Source of the DNA: Rhodamnia argentea
Taxonomy: Eukaryota > Streptophyta > Magnoliopsida > Myrtales > Myrtaceae
Reading direction: 5' to 3'
Length of the DNA stretch: 64,000 nt
Assembly: GCF_020921035.1 (NCBI RefSeq)
Contig: NC_063150.1
Coordinates: 9,114,001-9,178,000 of the forward strand
Below the pieces are notes generated by a model that worked only from the letters and a program-made list of their open reading frames with translations, searched no databases and had not been told where the DNA came from. The first letter of the stretch is position 1, and each line of letters begins with the position of its first letter. Shown piece by piece: positions 36,601-47,815 of this stretch. The translations under genes were made by a program, and so were the position numbers.

Positions 36601-38999
36601 GGTCAAGCATATTGTGCAGGCACCCGAAGAAAATATGAATTTAATTTCATCTTCAGGATACAAGAAACACCTAAACATATGACAATTTAGTTCAACAACA
36701 GGATTTACATTCTCCTCATTTTTCTTTAGTCAGCTTCTGCCAAGTTCTAAGGTCCTTGGCCATGGAGAAATAGTTTTCTGTTTCAGATACATGACAATAT
36801 AGACTCAAATTCATTGTCCAATCCCACTCAGCAGAATGTGGAGGCACTTATGGCAGAGCAAAGATGGGTTGTAATTGTATAGCGGTATCAGAAAAAATAT
36901 CTTGGGGTCTCCCTTAAGCGTTCATGCGTGTTTGTTCTTCAAGCTAAATCCTGCAGCTAAGCCAAGTTGCAAAGATTCTTCTTTTGATGCAAAACTATTC
37001 TCTGCTATGGCACTGAGCAAATGTCAGAATTATTGCCTCGGCAGAATGATATAGCCTCTCATGTTTAAATAGAGGGTAAGCATTTCTTACAATATCTAAC
37101 TTCAGTTCTGCTGTAACAGTTGATGCATATGGATTAAATGCTCTTAGGATATCATAGACTGCTTAACATGTTCATATAAAAGCTACAATGTAATCTAAGA
37201 AAAGTTTCATCAGACCTTGACCACTGGAGGAAATTCTTATACTTGAGGGCCTTTGCTTTGAGGTGGTTTTCTTGGAAAAGTGGTACAAACACAATGGCCA
37301 CAAATTGCTCCTGTGGGAACATGTGATTATAGAATGGAAGGGGTAGGGGAAAACTTAAAGGACCTAGAGGAGAAGATAAAAATTGAAAAGAAATATCTTG
37401 ACTATTTGATCTTATAGAGGACCTGGTACGTGATAGAGCATAATGGTGTAAAAAATTTCCTTAAACCGACCCAGTTAGGGGAATAAGACTTGAACAGTAA
37501 TAGTTGTTTCAAGAAGTACACCTTAATAGTCTCATGAAGTCAGTATTTCAGCTACACAATGCATTCAAACCACACAAAGAAGCATACTGATTTGTACTGG
37601 CCACACAGCACAGAGTGTCCACATTTCCTGAAATACTTCCACACCCAAACATGGTACATAACATGCGGGAACCATGACCTGGCCATTAAAAATTGCCACT
37701 CGTGTTGAGCACTATAGTGGACATATAGCCATTAACAAAGGGCCACCCAAGTCAAACTCTGTTGGTGGAATAGATGACAAGCTACACAAAATAACCAAGA
37801 CCAGTTCCTAATTGGAAGGAACAAGGATTGCACATTACACCATGAAAAGACTAGCCAGCAGTCCTCATGCTTAATCAATAAACATTGTGACTCCATCTTC
37901 ACAAGCATCTAGGTCTAAATGTAACTAGGCTTCAGAATAGGAGATAAGAAACAGTGAATCGTAAAGGTCTAAGGAACAGAATACCTTCCCAAGGATGAGT
38001 TCCCCAGAAGGAAGGGGCACCACCAGAGGTGGCGCGAGCCTGCCACAAGGAAATACTTCAGACAGTGCACCATTTGTAGCATTCATGATCATGTACTCTC
38101 TCCTGATTCCCAAACATATGTTCTCACCACACCACGACATTGACTTCACAGTATCAGGCACCCCAAACTCTTTCACCTCCACAAAGCCCCTTCCCCCTAC
38201 ATCATAATGAAAGCAAAATCACCACAAAAATGGAGGAAGAAACAGCTGCAATTCGACAAAGCTCCAGAATTCTTTCTCTAAACCGATCAAGCAACAGTAT
38301 TCCAGCCACATATTTTTCTCTACGAGTAAAGAGGCAAATTTTTCCAAAGAGGTCGATCTAGTCTCAGAAATATTATATGTAACACAGCACCACTTTTCCC
38401 ACTACTGGAGCTTCAAGTATGTTAATAAATACTGAAACTCTCATTCTACAACAGCAATTCCGAATCATCAATGAATTAGAGGTAATCAATTAGACCGAGA
38501 CTCAAAATCAGGAACGTAAAAAACAATAGGAAATCGGAAAAAACTGAATAGAATTACCATCGTGCCGGAAAATACAGACCCTCTTTTGCCTGGCGAAGCA
38601 GAGGAACCCTCTCCTCTCGTCCCACGAGCACACATTGGCACCTCGCGCCTTCGTGAGGACCGCGACAGTCTCCAAATTGGGGAGCCTGTGAAACGCGATC
38701 GACTCGGACAACGTCATGAGCAGCTCCCTCGAGGCCAACGCCTCCATGGACAGGAAGGGGCGCTTCGTGAAGCCCGCGACATTCCGCTGCAGCACGTAAG
38801 GCTCCTTCCGGAGCTCCGAGCGGGAGTCGGACGTGGGAGAGCGGTCGGACGGCGTGGGGGAGGAGGGATCGGGGCCGTAGATGCGGAGGGATCCGTCGGA
38901 GCAGCCGAGGAAAATCTTGGAGGCGTAGGACTCGACAGCCTCGATTTTGGCGGGGCAATCCGCGAGGAGCTCGAAGGAGTCGTAGGCGCTGTGAACCAT
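30614..38999 (-). CDS. VPS39: Vacuolar sorting protein 39 (VPS39/VAM6), HOPS tethering subunit
   Basis: Twelve exons (5' to 3': 38999-38558, 38196-37985, 36455-36324, 36227-36084, 35973-35861, 35566-35131, 34263-33934, 33780-33559, 33307-33065, 31794-31342, 31196-31098, 30814-30614) join in frame to 1008 residues, the usual length. All 11 introns are GT-AG with a purine at +3. The N-terminus (MVHSAYDSFELL...KIFLGCSDGSLRIYG) starts a CNH/beta-propeller domain (to about 290). The middle is alpha-solenoid (Vps39_1 and clathrin-heavy-chain-like repeats, about 500-800). The C-terminus has a Vps39_2 zinc-finger-like region with CSLC (963-966) and HFVCF. VPS39 is a HOPS subunit for Rab7-dependent endosome-to-vacuole fusion. 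Introns 2 (1.5 kb) and 9 (1.3 kb) are long. A (CT)8 tract at 39031-39046 lies in the leader. Confidence 0.95.
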
Positions 39000-39762
39000 G
39001 GCCGAAGGAATGCCTCCGAGAGCGTCTCCTCTCTCTCTCTCTCTCGCTATCAGAGGTTCATGAGGAGAATGGAGACGGGAGTTGTTGACAGTGATGAGAA
39101 AGGGAGAAGGTGATGGAATGACCGATCGGGATTGGGACGAGGAGAATAAGGAGAGAAGAAGATCAATCATTACTGAGCTGCCATGGCCGGGCTGATGGAA
39201 TGGAGAAAAACAGAATTTGGTCGAAATTGCGCAATTACCCCCGTATTGGGAATCTAGTCGCAAAAGTAGTCCCAGGGCATTACCTTTTCTATTCAATTTG
39301 CCCCTGAACTTAGACTGAAATTGACCACATTAGCATTTTGGCTAAAGTTTCTGTCGAATTACGTTCAGGATGTATTAAACTCAGAAAATTGTAACTCCCT
39401 TAATTGGATGATCGAAATCAAAGTTCAAACCCGAAAGCACTTTACTTCGCTATCTCGATGTGATTTGCGACTTTTTCAAGTAGACGGATGTGTAACTATA
39501 ATACGCAAGTCAGGTTAATGTGACAGTAAAGAAGTGCATAAATCTCCTCAATTCCCTAAAAACAATGACAAGGAGGTTTTATAGCATCATCACCAAAATC
39601 CATATGGCTAGGGCAAGCATCGAACCCGAATATGCTTAGCCCTCCAGCGGAGTTCAAGTGAACATTGAACTCGAATTTGCTAGCCCACCCAATGGCTAGG
39701 GCAAGGATCGAACCCAAATAGGTACAATGTAAACTTGTGTTGTTTTGACCCAAAAAAAAAAA
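39000..39762. other. VPS39 promoter side and a tRNA-like repeated block
   Basis: The first 200-300 bases are VPS39 leader and promoter. At 39605-39725 a phrase 'GGCTAGGGCAAG.ATCGAACCC' occurs twice (about 39605 and 39692). Read in reverse it gives B-box-like 'GGTTCGAT'. With the A run at 39752-39763 this could be a decayed SINE, but no A-box or target duplication was convincing. Confidence 0.35.
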
Positions 39763-40555
39763 AGGAAAAATTCCAAAAAAGGACTCAAAGTGTCATGATT
39801 TTCTTAAATAAGAACTTAAAGTGAACATTATTTTAAATAAGTGTCTGAAACAATTATTATTGTTTCAAATAAGGGCCTGGTTGCCAGCCAATTTTTTCAA
39901 ATAATCAAGGATATTTTCGTCAAAATATAATTTTTAGTTAATTTAAATAAGAAATAAAAAATAATAATTAAAAAAAAACACAGACAGAGGAATACGGGTG
40001 GGAGGGCAACCTCTCGCATGTGGGACCCGCACGACCGACTATCGTTGAGGCCACCGGCGCCTTGGCCGGCGATCTAGCCGACTAGTGGCAAGAGCCAACA
40101 GGCCCTTGACAAAGCCAAGAGAGGGCCCTCGGCGAGACTTGGGCGAGGGTCGTCGCCCTCGGCCGAACCCGGGTGAGGATCAACGGCCTTGGCACTAGTC
40201 CCATCGAGGGTTGGCGACCCCAACGGTCACCAAGGCAGCTCCACCAGCGATGGGGTGACTCCCACAGGTAGGAGGTTGCGCTCTCGCCTGTTGTTGTTGT
40301 TGTTGTTTTTATTTTTTTATTTTTAAAACAGAAAAGGCAGAAAAACAAAGAACAAGGAGAAAAAAATAATAAAAAAGGATAAATGGTGAAAATGCCCATA
40401 AACAACTAGTAAGAGGCTTTTTTTGAGATAGATATAATCATTCAAGGCCCTTATTTGAAAAAAATATACTTTATGTCATTATTTGAAATAAAATCCATTT
40501 TAGATCATTATTTGAGAAAATCAAGACATTTCAAGCTCCTATTTGAAATTTTTCC
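39763..40555. repeat. Fold-back element, family 3
   Basis: The left arm starts 'GGAAAAATTCCAAAAAAGGA' with repeated 'TTTAAATAAG' phrases (39763-39910). The right arm has the reverse complements, 'CTTATTTGAAA' and 'CTATTTGAAATTTTTCCAAA' (40437-40555). The GC-rich core at about 40000-40260 has 'GGCGAGGGT' and 'GCCGGCGATC' phrases much like the family 1 core. A (GTT)n tract lies at about 40289-40308. It has no coding capacity. Confidence 0.55.
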
Positions 40556-41483
40556 AAAAATAAAAAATCATGTTGATGTCAAGTTAGTCACGTCAAATTC
40601 AACTTTCCCTCAAAAGATTTCATGAAATTTCATGTTCACCTCGCGTTCTATTTCATGCCAGACCCATCCACCAGATGCATTAAGATAGGTTAACATGAAG
40701 AAGAAGAAGATTATTTTATCACGCAGTAACAAAAACTAGAGTATTGGATTCAATCTCTAGAGAAGAGAGATGATTAGACTATTAGAGGGGAGCTTAGTTT
40801 AATTCAACTTCTCGTTGAAGTGCTTATTGCTTAAAAAAAAAACCATCGGAACAGTACAGTGCTACCACTGGCTGGATAATTTCATTCTGGAAAACGTCGT
40901 ACAATTGTAACATGAAGGACGTCAAAAGTGAAAGCAACTGAGAACCCCACTTTCCATTGCCGCCGACAGAGAATCGAGAGGCATTTGCTTGCAGCAAGGG
41001 AATTGCACGTTTGGTTGAGGCCCAACCCGGGTTCCGGTCCCAGCGGTGGCGCGGCACCGGGGTGTCCCAGGTCCCTCGAAGGGGACCGGATACCTGGGCT
41101 CATGTCGCCAACCCCCGAGGTCTTGCCCAGGACCCCCCCCCAGTGCACTTGCCCCGGGTCCTCGGAGGCGTTCCATTGAATCGGACTCCATCATACATCC
41201 AGGAAGAGTGCCTGCCCTTTGGTAATTCTTCACAAATCAATGAGCTAGCAGCGCATGATCTCCCAATGCACCCTCTAAATAAGAAGCTGCTTTAAAACAC
41301 AACGCAAAGGTAGATACAGATATACCAGAACGATCAGAGTCAGGAGACCCTGAAGAGATTCTCACCAACCACACACTTAGAGCATTATTAGCAACGAAAT
41401 AACATCTGGGTCAACATGATCACAAATTCATTATTAGCAAAGCTAAAAAAAGCTGAAAGTTTGCATCTTCTGCTTGCAAAGAT
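40556..41483. other. Intergenic with an unassigned GC-rich block
   Basis: 40995-41185 is sharply GC-rich, with 'CCCGGG', 'CCGGATACCTGGGC' and a run of nine Cs, against an AT-rich background. It resembles part of an LTR or another repeat, but I could not assign it. The 3' UTR of the reverse-strand small gene should start just left of 41484. Confidence 0.35.
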
Positions 41484-41835
41484 TCACGAGGCGACTGTGG
41501 TCTGATGCCGCGCCTTCTCCTTCTCTTTCACTTCACTTCCCTGCGACTTGTCGTGCTCTTCCCCAACCACACCACAGAAACAGGACCAAGAAGAAATTAT
41601 AACCGTTAGTACCCGATACAACTTGAGCTAGAGGTAACATCTTTCCAAAGATTAAATGTGTCGGCAAATGAATTGAGTTTCAGAAATACCCGTAAGAGCC
41701 AGCGGACTCACCAGGGTGATCCTCGTCGATGTCTCTGGCCTTCGTGACCTTGCAAGAGTCGTTGCCTCCGTATATCCCCCCGAACCCTTCCTCGTCGCTC
41801 CTCGTCGAGTACCCTTCCCCGAACGAATGTGCCAT
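41484..41835 (-). CDS. Conserved plant small protein of unknown function (65 aa)
   Basis: There are two exons, 41835-41712 and 41557-41484, with a 154-nt GT-AG intron (donor GTGAGT), giving 65 residues. The N-terminus reads MAHSFGEGYSTRSDEEGFGG, followed by IYGGN. The C-terminus is DKSQGSEVKEKEKARHQTT, highly charged and hydrophilic. The 'TRSDEEGFGG.YGGN' and 'DKSQGSEVKEKEKAR' blocks are ones I recognise from short uncharacterised proteins in other flowering plants. No signal peptide or membrane segment is seen. It is too small for most ORF filters and neither exon alone looks like a gene. Function is unknown. A G-box (CACGTG) and an ABRE-like ACGTGTC lie about 700 bp upstream, which may point to abscisic acid or stress control. 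Confidence 0.75.
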
Positions 41836-43254
41836 CGCGTCCCTTGATGACCCACAAAAATTTCAAGTATCAAATTCAGATGATCCCACGTTAATTAACA
41901 CCAGTGTGAGAACATCTATTGAGCATACTAAGATGATGGTTCTGTCTGATCTGTGTCGATACGTGCAATTTTCGAACTTTCCGGTGTCTGCTCCGGTAGA
42001 TGTAGAATCGCGTTGGTTTATGCCATGAGTTAACTACAGCGTGCCTATAAAGAATTGGGAAAAGAACTCTGACGAGAGCCAAATTCTGTTATTTAGCGCA
42101 CTCCCGCTATTTGACCTCGCTAGAAGGGAAAGAAAAGGGAACATTTTTACCCAGTTTTCATCTCTGCAGGGCTGTCGTCTCCTTCCTTCCTTTTATCCAT
42201 GTTGATGTTGGTACTGTCGTCTTTACTCTCCTGCTGTCTGTTGCTCTGCGTCGACAAGGTCCTGAAGGAGACAGCTCCGGCGGTTCTCTGGCCAAGGCAC
42301 GGCGGTTTCGCAGGCCGTGGGAACAAGCTCAGAGGGTGGTGGTGGTGGTAATTTCTCGCTGACCTAACGGCTATGGCTATGTTCATTTTCTACAATTGCG
42401 CCTTGGAAAGACTTTATAACGTATTAGCCTGCGAGAGATCGAAAGAGGATGAGGTACGAGGTCAATGTAAGAGAGTCCATGTTCGCCTGATACGGGGTTG
42501 AGTCTTGTCGGAAATGCCTGAATCAACGTCGCGCCACGTGGCTTGTAGGGGTTGACGTGTCGGAGTTTGGAAGAGAACAGGCGTCTTAGGTGGAGGTTGG
42601 TGTTTGTGGGGTTGGGGTCGGGGGTGGGGGAGGTACTTCGCTTTGCATGGAGTTTCAGTGGCACTCTTCGTGTCAGCCACATGGCACTTTGCTGGTTCCT
42701 TCCTACTGCATTGGTCCACAGGGTACGTCGCCGTATCATCCCAACCCTTTACAAAATAGGCTATAACATCTAAGAACATTGCTAAATGGCAGAAACATTT
42801 GCAGAATAATCTATGTTTAACATGGTGGACATCCATCCAAAGCATGAGTGATCTCCTAGTCGTACAAGTATGTTTGCTTGGTCCTACCAGCTCGATAATC
42901 TCTCTTGTTACTGTCACATTACTCTCTGGGGATAGACAGAATGGCGAAGAGCTGGCGGCACGTAAAGATCTGAAAGTTTATCTTATTCCACATATAGCAG
43001 CTGTTACATGAATGTTGAATTGAAGCTCATTAGGCAAAAACAACTGAGGCAAACTAAAACAAACAGGATGCTCAAAAAACATGATGAAGCTCCGGACTGT
43101 ATAGGTTTCCGGAGACATCATGTAGGTGGATTGCGGATCCACTAATATCAGACATCACCCTATAGTTGAACAAAACAAATTTGACAGAAATTCAGAGAGG
43201 CTGCCTGCGAGCAAGTTTCGCAGCTAGGCCGAATCACCGGCCCCAGATGAGCGC
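41836..43254. other. Intergenic: upstream region of the 65-aa gene and 3' flank of the TauE/SafE gene
   Basis: No other gene is supported. A 151-codon reverse frame (42462-42917) has no recognisable motif or codon bias. The right part should hold the 3' UTR of the transporter gene. Confidence 0.45.
42535..42561 (-). promoter_or_regulatory. Paired G-box/ABRE sites
   Basis: CACGTG is at 42535-42540 (within GCCACGTGGC) and ACGTGTC at 42555-42561, 20 bp apart. Paired ACGT cores can serve as bZIP/ABF sites. They lie about 700 bp upstream of the 65-aa gene start. Assignment to that gene is inference. Confidence 0.35.
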
Positions 43255-46200
43255 TTAAGATTCGTAGCAGAGGCTTTCGAAACCCATGTATTCTTGGTTC
43301 TCCAGCTTCTCGACCATGTTCGAGATGCCTACTCCACCTGCATTTATCCTTAGGTATGAGTTTCTCATCTTATTCACTGGAGATGCAAAGGTGTTAAGTC
43401 ATGCTCAGTCTGCACAGACGTTTGGAGAATAGGCCTCGTACCTAAGCTTATCGCGCTCACGAAGATGGTCAAAGCCAGTATGAAGATGATTATGGACGTC
43501 CTGCCGAGGATTGCGATGATCCTTCTCACGACATGCTGACCAACAATGGCCGCAATAGTTGCAACTAAAATGAAATATGAAGCTGCAGTAGAAGATTAAT
43601 GAGGTAATTTTAAATGGTTCATTTCGAATCGAACAAAATAGCAAGAAGAGCTAGATTTTGGCTACCCAAATTATGCTGTTACATTTCCATCACTTACCGA
43701 ATGGAACTGGAAACCTTTTGAGTATATAATATTGAACTACTGACATTGAAGACGAGAATGTCATTGCAAAGGTTGACGTCGCACTTGCTACCTGCAAAAG
43801 GGCGTTAACAATCAGTTCTGGTGCCGTTGCATTATAATACAGTTCAGAAAACATCGCTCAGTCTGGTTCTTATGCTTGAACCAAATTCTAGTGAAGTAAT
43901 ACTGGACAATGGCAGCCGGCTTTTGGTTCCTTTCTACTTGTGGAAACGTTGCACACTTTGATTTGCCTTTCCTGCTATTATCATGAGAAAGCTCTAGGAA
44001 GAACAATTACCTGAGGAGGGATTCCCAATTCGAGGAAAAGGGGTCCGAGGATGAAGCCCCCTCCAAGGCCTAGCAGACCACCCACCATACCGGCAATAAT
44101 ACCACAGGAACAGTAAAGAAGTATCTGGTGAAGTTTCCAATTTGTAATCTCCTTCCCTTTGGACGCAATCACTCTTTTTCCTCTGTATAATGCTATTGCT
44201 TCGAAGAGTGTAACGGAGCATGCAATTGGTACCTATAAAACAGTGACTATAATGTCTGAACTGGTCTGAACTTTGTGAGGATAAGGTGTTAACTTATGCA
44301 CAAGTTCTCTGCCTTTGAAATTCAAGGTGAGGACAAATGGGTGTCCTAAGTCTTCTACAATTAGATCAGACTCTAAAATATGCTCGATTTATTTGTCGTA
44401 ACTGCAGTTGAGACTTTCTTATGCTAGCTTCGTGGATTTATTTGCGAAATTAATGACAGTTTGGATAATTCACAATGTCCTCCTTAGTTTCTGACCATCA
44501 AGATTCACTATGGTCTCTATGGTCAAAACTTCATATCGTGAATACATGTTTGACGAACTTCTCTTTCATTTACAAGGAGGGCTTTTCTGATCCATTTTCG
44601 AATGATATGGCACAACTCACCCGAAAGAAGCGATTCTCGCAAATCCTAGGAAATGCCTGTCAAAGCCCTTCAGAAATCAGGACCTTTTGCATCTGTTTTT
44701 ACATTTTTCCCGACTAACATAGGGGAGGGTGGTTTCTTTATACCGTTGGGCACAACAGCACACACCCCAGATTACAAGTTGCTGAAAAGGGTTGCTTTTA
44801 GATTGCTCTAGCTGATTTTTAAATGAAAGTTCTGTACCTTCCTCTTATTTAGTTTGGTGATCCTATTCCATACTATCCATTAACATGGGTAAGAGTTCAT
44901 ACATGTGAGTCTATAACGTGCAGTTAAGCTTCCTTCGATATAAATAGAAACAACTGATCGAGGTCAGTGCATGATTGTCCCCTTTTACCTGTAAAGAGTT
45001 CAGAATCCAATACTTGACTGAGCAGGTCTTTGTGTATGTCTGCAAGGGAGCAAGGGAGGATAACATATTCAGCACAGGAGAGAGAATTTCATGGAAATAT
45101 GCATGTAAGAAGGGGAAAAGTCAGAGCAGGCAGATTATGAAAAGAAGTTTTGGGGGAGTCAATCTTACAAACCACATGATTTAGACGCTTGTTTTGGAAT
45201 TGGTGAATATCTTACTCGACAGAAGCTATTTCTTTTAAGAAAAAAGAAAAGATGTGGCCGAATAAGTAGAAATTCTGAAGTGTTTTAGATTATTCAATCT
45301 AGAAGTGTTTCATGGAGAAGTTGATTACCTTAATGATCTGCACAGCTAGGAAAGCTACCCATATGAAAAGAAGCATCGACAACTCTTTCCAGTAGATGTT
45401 CTTTGCAAGGGGAATCTGTCGAAGACAGAGAAGGATGATCCAACGGTTTATGAGGAGCATTATAGGAGTTGAGACAACTGAGATAATGTAAAGCTTGTAC
45501 ACAGATGGAGAAACTCGAATCACCTGTTCATCACGTGAGGCAGCCGGACCGCTGGGCAGTGGCTTGTAGTCTTCCTTGGAACCTTCTGCAGTTTAGGAGG
45601 TAGCACAGTACATTCTCTAGTTAATTCCCTCACTAGCCTTCGTGTTTCCTTAAATAAAATTTTTGTTTCTGGAACCGGAATGGCTTATAATGATCTTGTA
45701 CGTCCAGGATGTAGCTACGTTTTCGTGTTTATGTTTTATTTTTGGAACAGGAGTGACTGACGTTGATGCTTATCTTTGGAACAGATCATATCAACTCACC
45801 AGCTTGCTCTGCTTCTGCTTCCATCAACCTGGCTGCTTCCTGAAAATCACGAAGACTCTAAAAATCTGTCTGATGGAGATGACTGGGGACATTTTACAAT
45901 ACAGTAAGCACATAAACTTGCCTTTCTCATCAGTGTCTCCTTCTTCCATGTATCTATGCCTTTGATCAATGCCTTAGTTGAAGTACCTGTGATTTAAATT
46001 ACTATGAATACATTTCTAGTATAAGTTCGTAAATATCATCGGGTTATTTCCAGAGCAATGCATTGCTTTAGTATATCCTAGAAGATAAGCACAGCAGGCG
46101 AAGCTGGACGCAAAATCTCCTAGGACCACTTGCCCATTTTATCGATTTATTAGTGAAGCCTCAGGAGTGACTCGTGAGGACATGCATGCACACATCGAAG

Positions 46201-47070
46201 TTAATGTGTTAGCATGTCATAAGATCATACAGATGCATTAAATTTTGTCATAAGATCTATCTTTACCGAGGAAGAGAATGATCAACAGCACGGTGACCAT
46301 CCAATCGGCAAACATGACGTTGAAGGCCACTCCAATGCTGATTCCCAGCATGAGCATGGGCTGGAAGAGCAAAGCCAGGTCGTAATCTATGAGGGGTATG
46401 TCCAGTGTCGGGTGCCTGAGTCTCAAATTGTAGTAGACTGTCGATCCGGCCGCCCCCATTATCATACCTTTCACAACACAAGTTTTTTCAAGAGTAAGGA
46501 AAACGATATATGTGGACGGATTGTCTTGTTGAAGCTCAGAAGCAGGAGAAAGCGGAAATGCATGGATACTGACATTTCGAGATGGCAGTAGAGGATTTGG
46601 GGTCAAAGCCGATGATCAAAGTGAGCATTGGCACGAATATCCCGCCGCCGCCAACCCCTCCAACACTACCCAGTGCTGCGCCAAAGAAGCCGACTATCGA
46701 TCCCACCACCAGTTTCCATCCAAACTCCATTTCCTGTCCATATGTTTCGTCCCATGTTATGTTCAGTTTCATTAATCAAGACACGACAGAGATCATTAAA
46801 GCTTTGAAAAACAGAGAAACCAGGACTCACCGGCCAAACTGGCTCATAGGAGGACTCCCCGCTCTGCCACAAGAAATTCGCAGCTCTAACCAAGAGCCCT
46901 GGTCTCCGGGTGTCCTCTGCAGAGACCTCCGGCGCTTTATCATGTGGTAATGGTCTTTCGGCACGCACGGCATGGCCAGAGATGACGAGATTCGTGAACA
47001 ACAGAAACCATGCTAGTGCTGCTACTGACGCTGCTAATGCCCTTGAGTTCACCATGGTTTGAGCTGCCAT
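43255..47070 (-). CDS. Sulfite exporter TauE/SafE family protein (membrane transporter)
   Basis: Eleven exons (47070-46831, 46733-46574, 46467-46267, 45986-45922, 45839-45800, 45585-45329, 45039-44989, 44232-44011, 43791-43698, 43582-43442, 43337-43255) join to 517 residues. An N-terminal hydrophobic segment (about 12-32) may be a signal anchor. The two halves of the TauE fold begin with glycine-rich helices, [14 protein letters not shown]...FVPML in exon 2 and [14 protein letters not shown] in exon 8. Each half is followed by further transmembrane helices, with a charged loop ([22 protein letters not shown]) between. Family members export sulfur oxyanions or organosulfonates; plant substrates are largely undefined. 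A 17-codon exon (45039-44989) is easily missed. Intron 4 has a GC donor. The start was taken as the first ATG before the leader; a second ATG is five codons on. Confidence 0.92.
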
Positions 47071-47238
47071 GGAAACAAAGATGGTAAGAAGAAATACTCT
47101 CCCTTCGGCTTCTCGGTTAGCTTTGATATTGCTAATCGCTCTTCTTTCTGGCCTATCGTTTCTGTGCAGGGTTGTTGGTTGTGGGAAGCTGCTGCATGGG
47201 GTTATAGGAAGGTGCACTCTTCAGTACCTCTGTTCTAC

Positions 47239-47245
47239 ATTTATA
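47239..47245 (-). promoter_or_regulatory. TATA box of the TauE/SafE gene
   Basis: TATAAAT on the minus strand lies about 170 bp upstream of the ATG at 47070. This is a plausible core promoter. Confidence 0.4.
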
Positions 47246-47516
47246 AATCCTCTGTTTCTCTCTCTAAGCTTGTGGTCCAATTTTATATTTGTCTTTCCAA
47301 TTTAAGGTTTTTTTTTATACTGACACTGTCTTTCCATTTTGAGCTTGGAAAAAAGGGACATCTCAAGTTTTGCTTCTGTTCTACACCAAGCTGATTATTC
47401 ATGAATTAAAGAAAATGGAAGACCAAATCACCTAATTCAAGTTGCTTGACACAGGGAGACATGCAATTTTTTGGTTTGTCTGGTATTTCAGACACTAATC
47501 ATATAATAAACCACAG

Positions 47517-47815
47517 TGAACATGCTCTAGAGGAGGTCCTTCTCTTAGGAGTGCTCCCATCTGAGCACGCTTAACTTTGGAGTTTCAAAACTAAACATTG
47601 CCATTACGTTAAAAGGCACATCCATGAATTAATTCCAATTTTTACATAGGTATAGCTCAGAATTGCTTTCTTTGTTCAATGCGCAGCTCGATTCATTCCT
47701 ATCCCCTTAGCCATCCTATAAGCCTGGATAGGGAGTAGCTTATCAGGAACTACTCCCTATCCAGGCCCTCTGATCCCGGCGATCACTCCCGCCCTTTTCG
47801 AACCGGGCCGTTACA
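47517..47815 (-). mobile_element. Cassandra-like TRIM solo LTR (5S-like segment) remnant
   Basis: Read on the minus strand, the block begins TGTAACGGCCCGGTTCG (47815 downward) and ends near TGTTCA (47517). Near its end (about 47588-47531) it holds a 5S rRNA-like stretch with 'AACTCCAAAGTTAAGCG', 'AGCGTGCT' and 'GGACCTCCT'. These correspond to the internal promoter part of plant 5S rRNA. LTRs with 5S sequence are the hallmark of Cassandra TRIM elements. A perfect 17-bp hairpin lies at 47722-47766. No target duplication was found next to the chosen ends, so the limits are uncertain. A degenerate 5S pseudogene within another repeat is the alternative. Confidence 0.55.

Noticed and set aside
38562-39113. 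Plus-strand frame of 183 codons
   Set aside because: It is antisense to GC-rich VPS39 exon 1.
42462-42917. Minus-strand frame of 151 codons
   Set aside because: It has no recognisable motif; it overlaps the probable promoter of the 65-aa gene.
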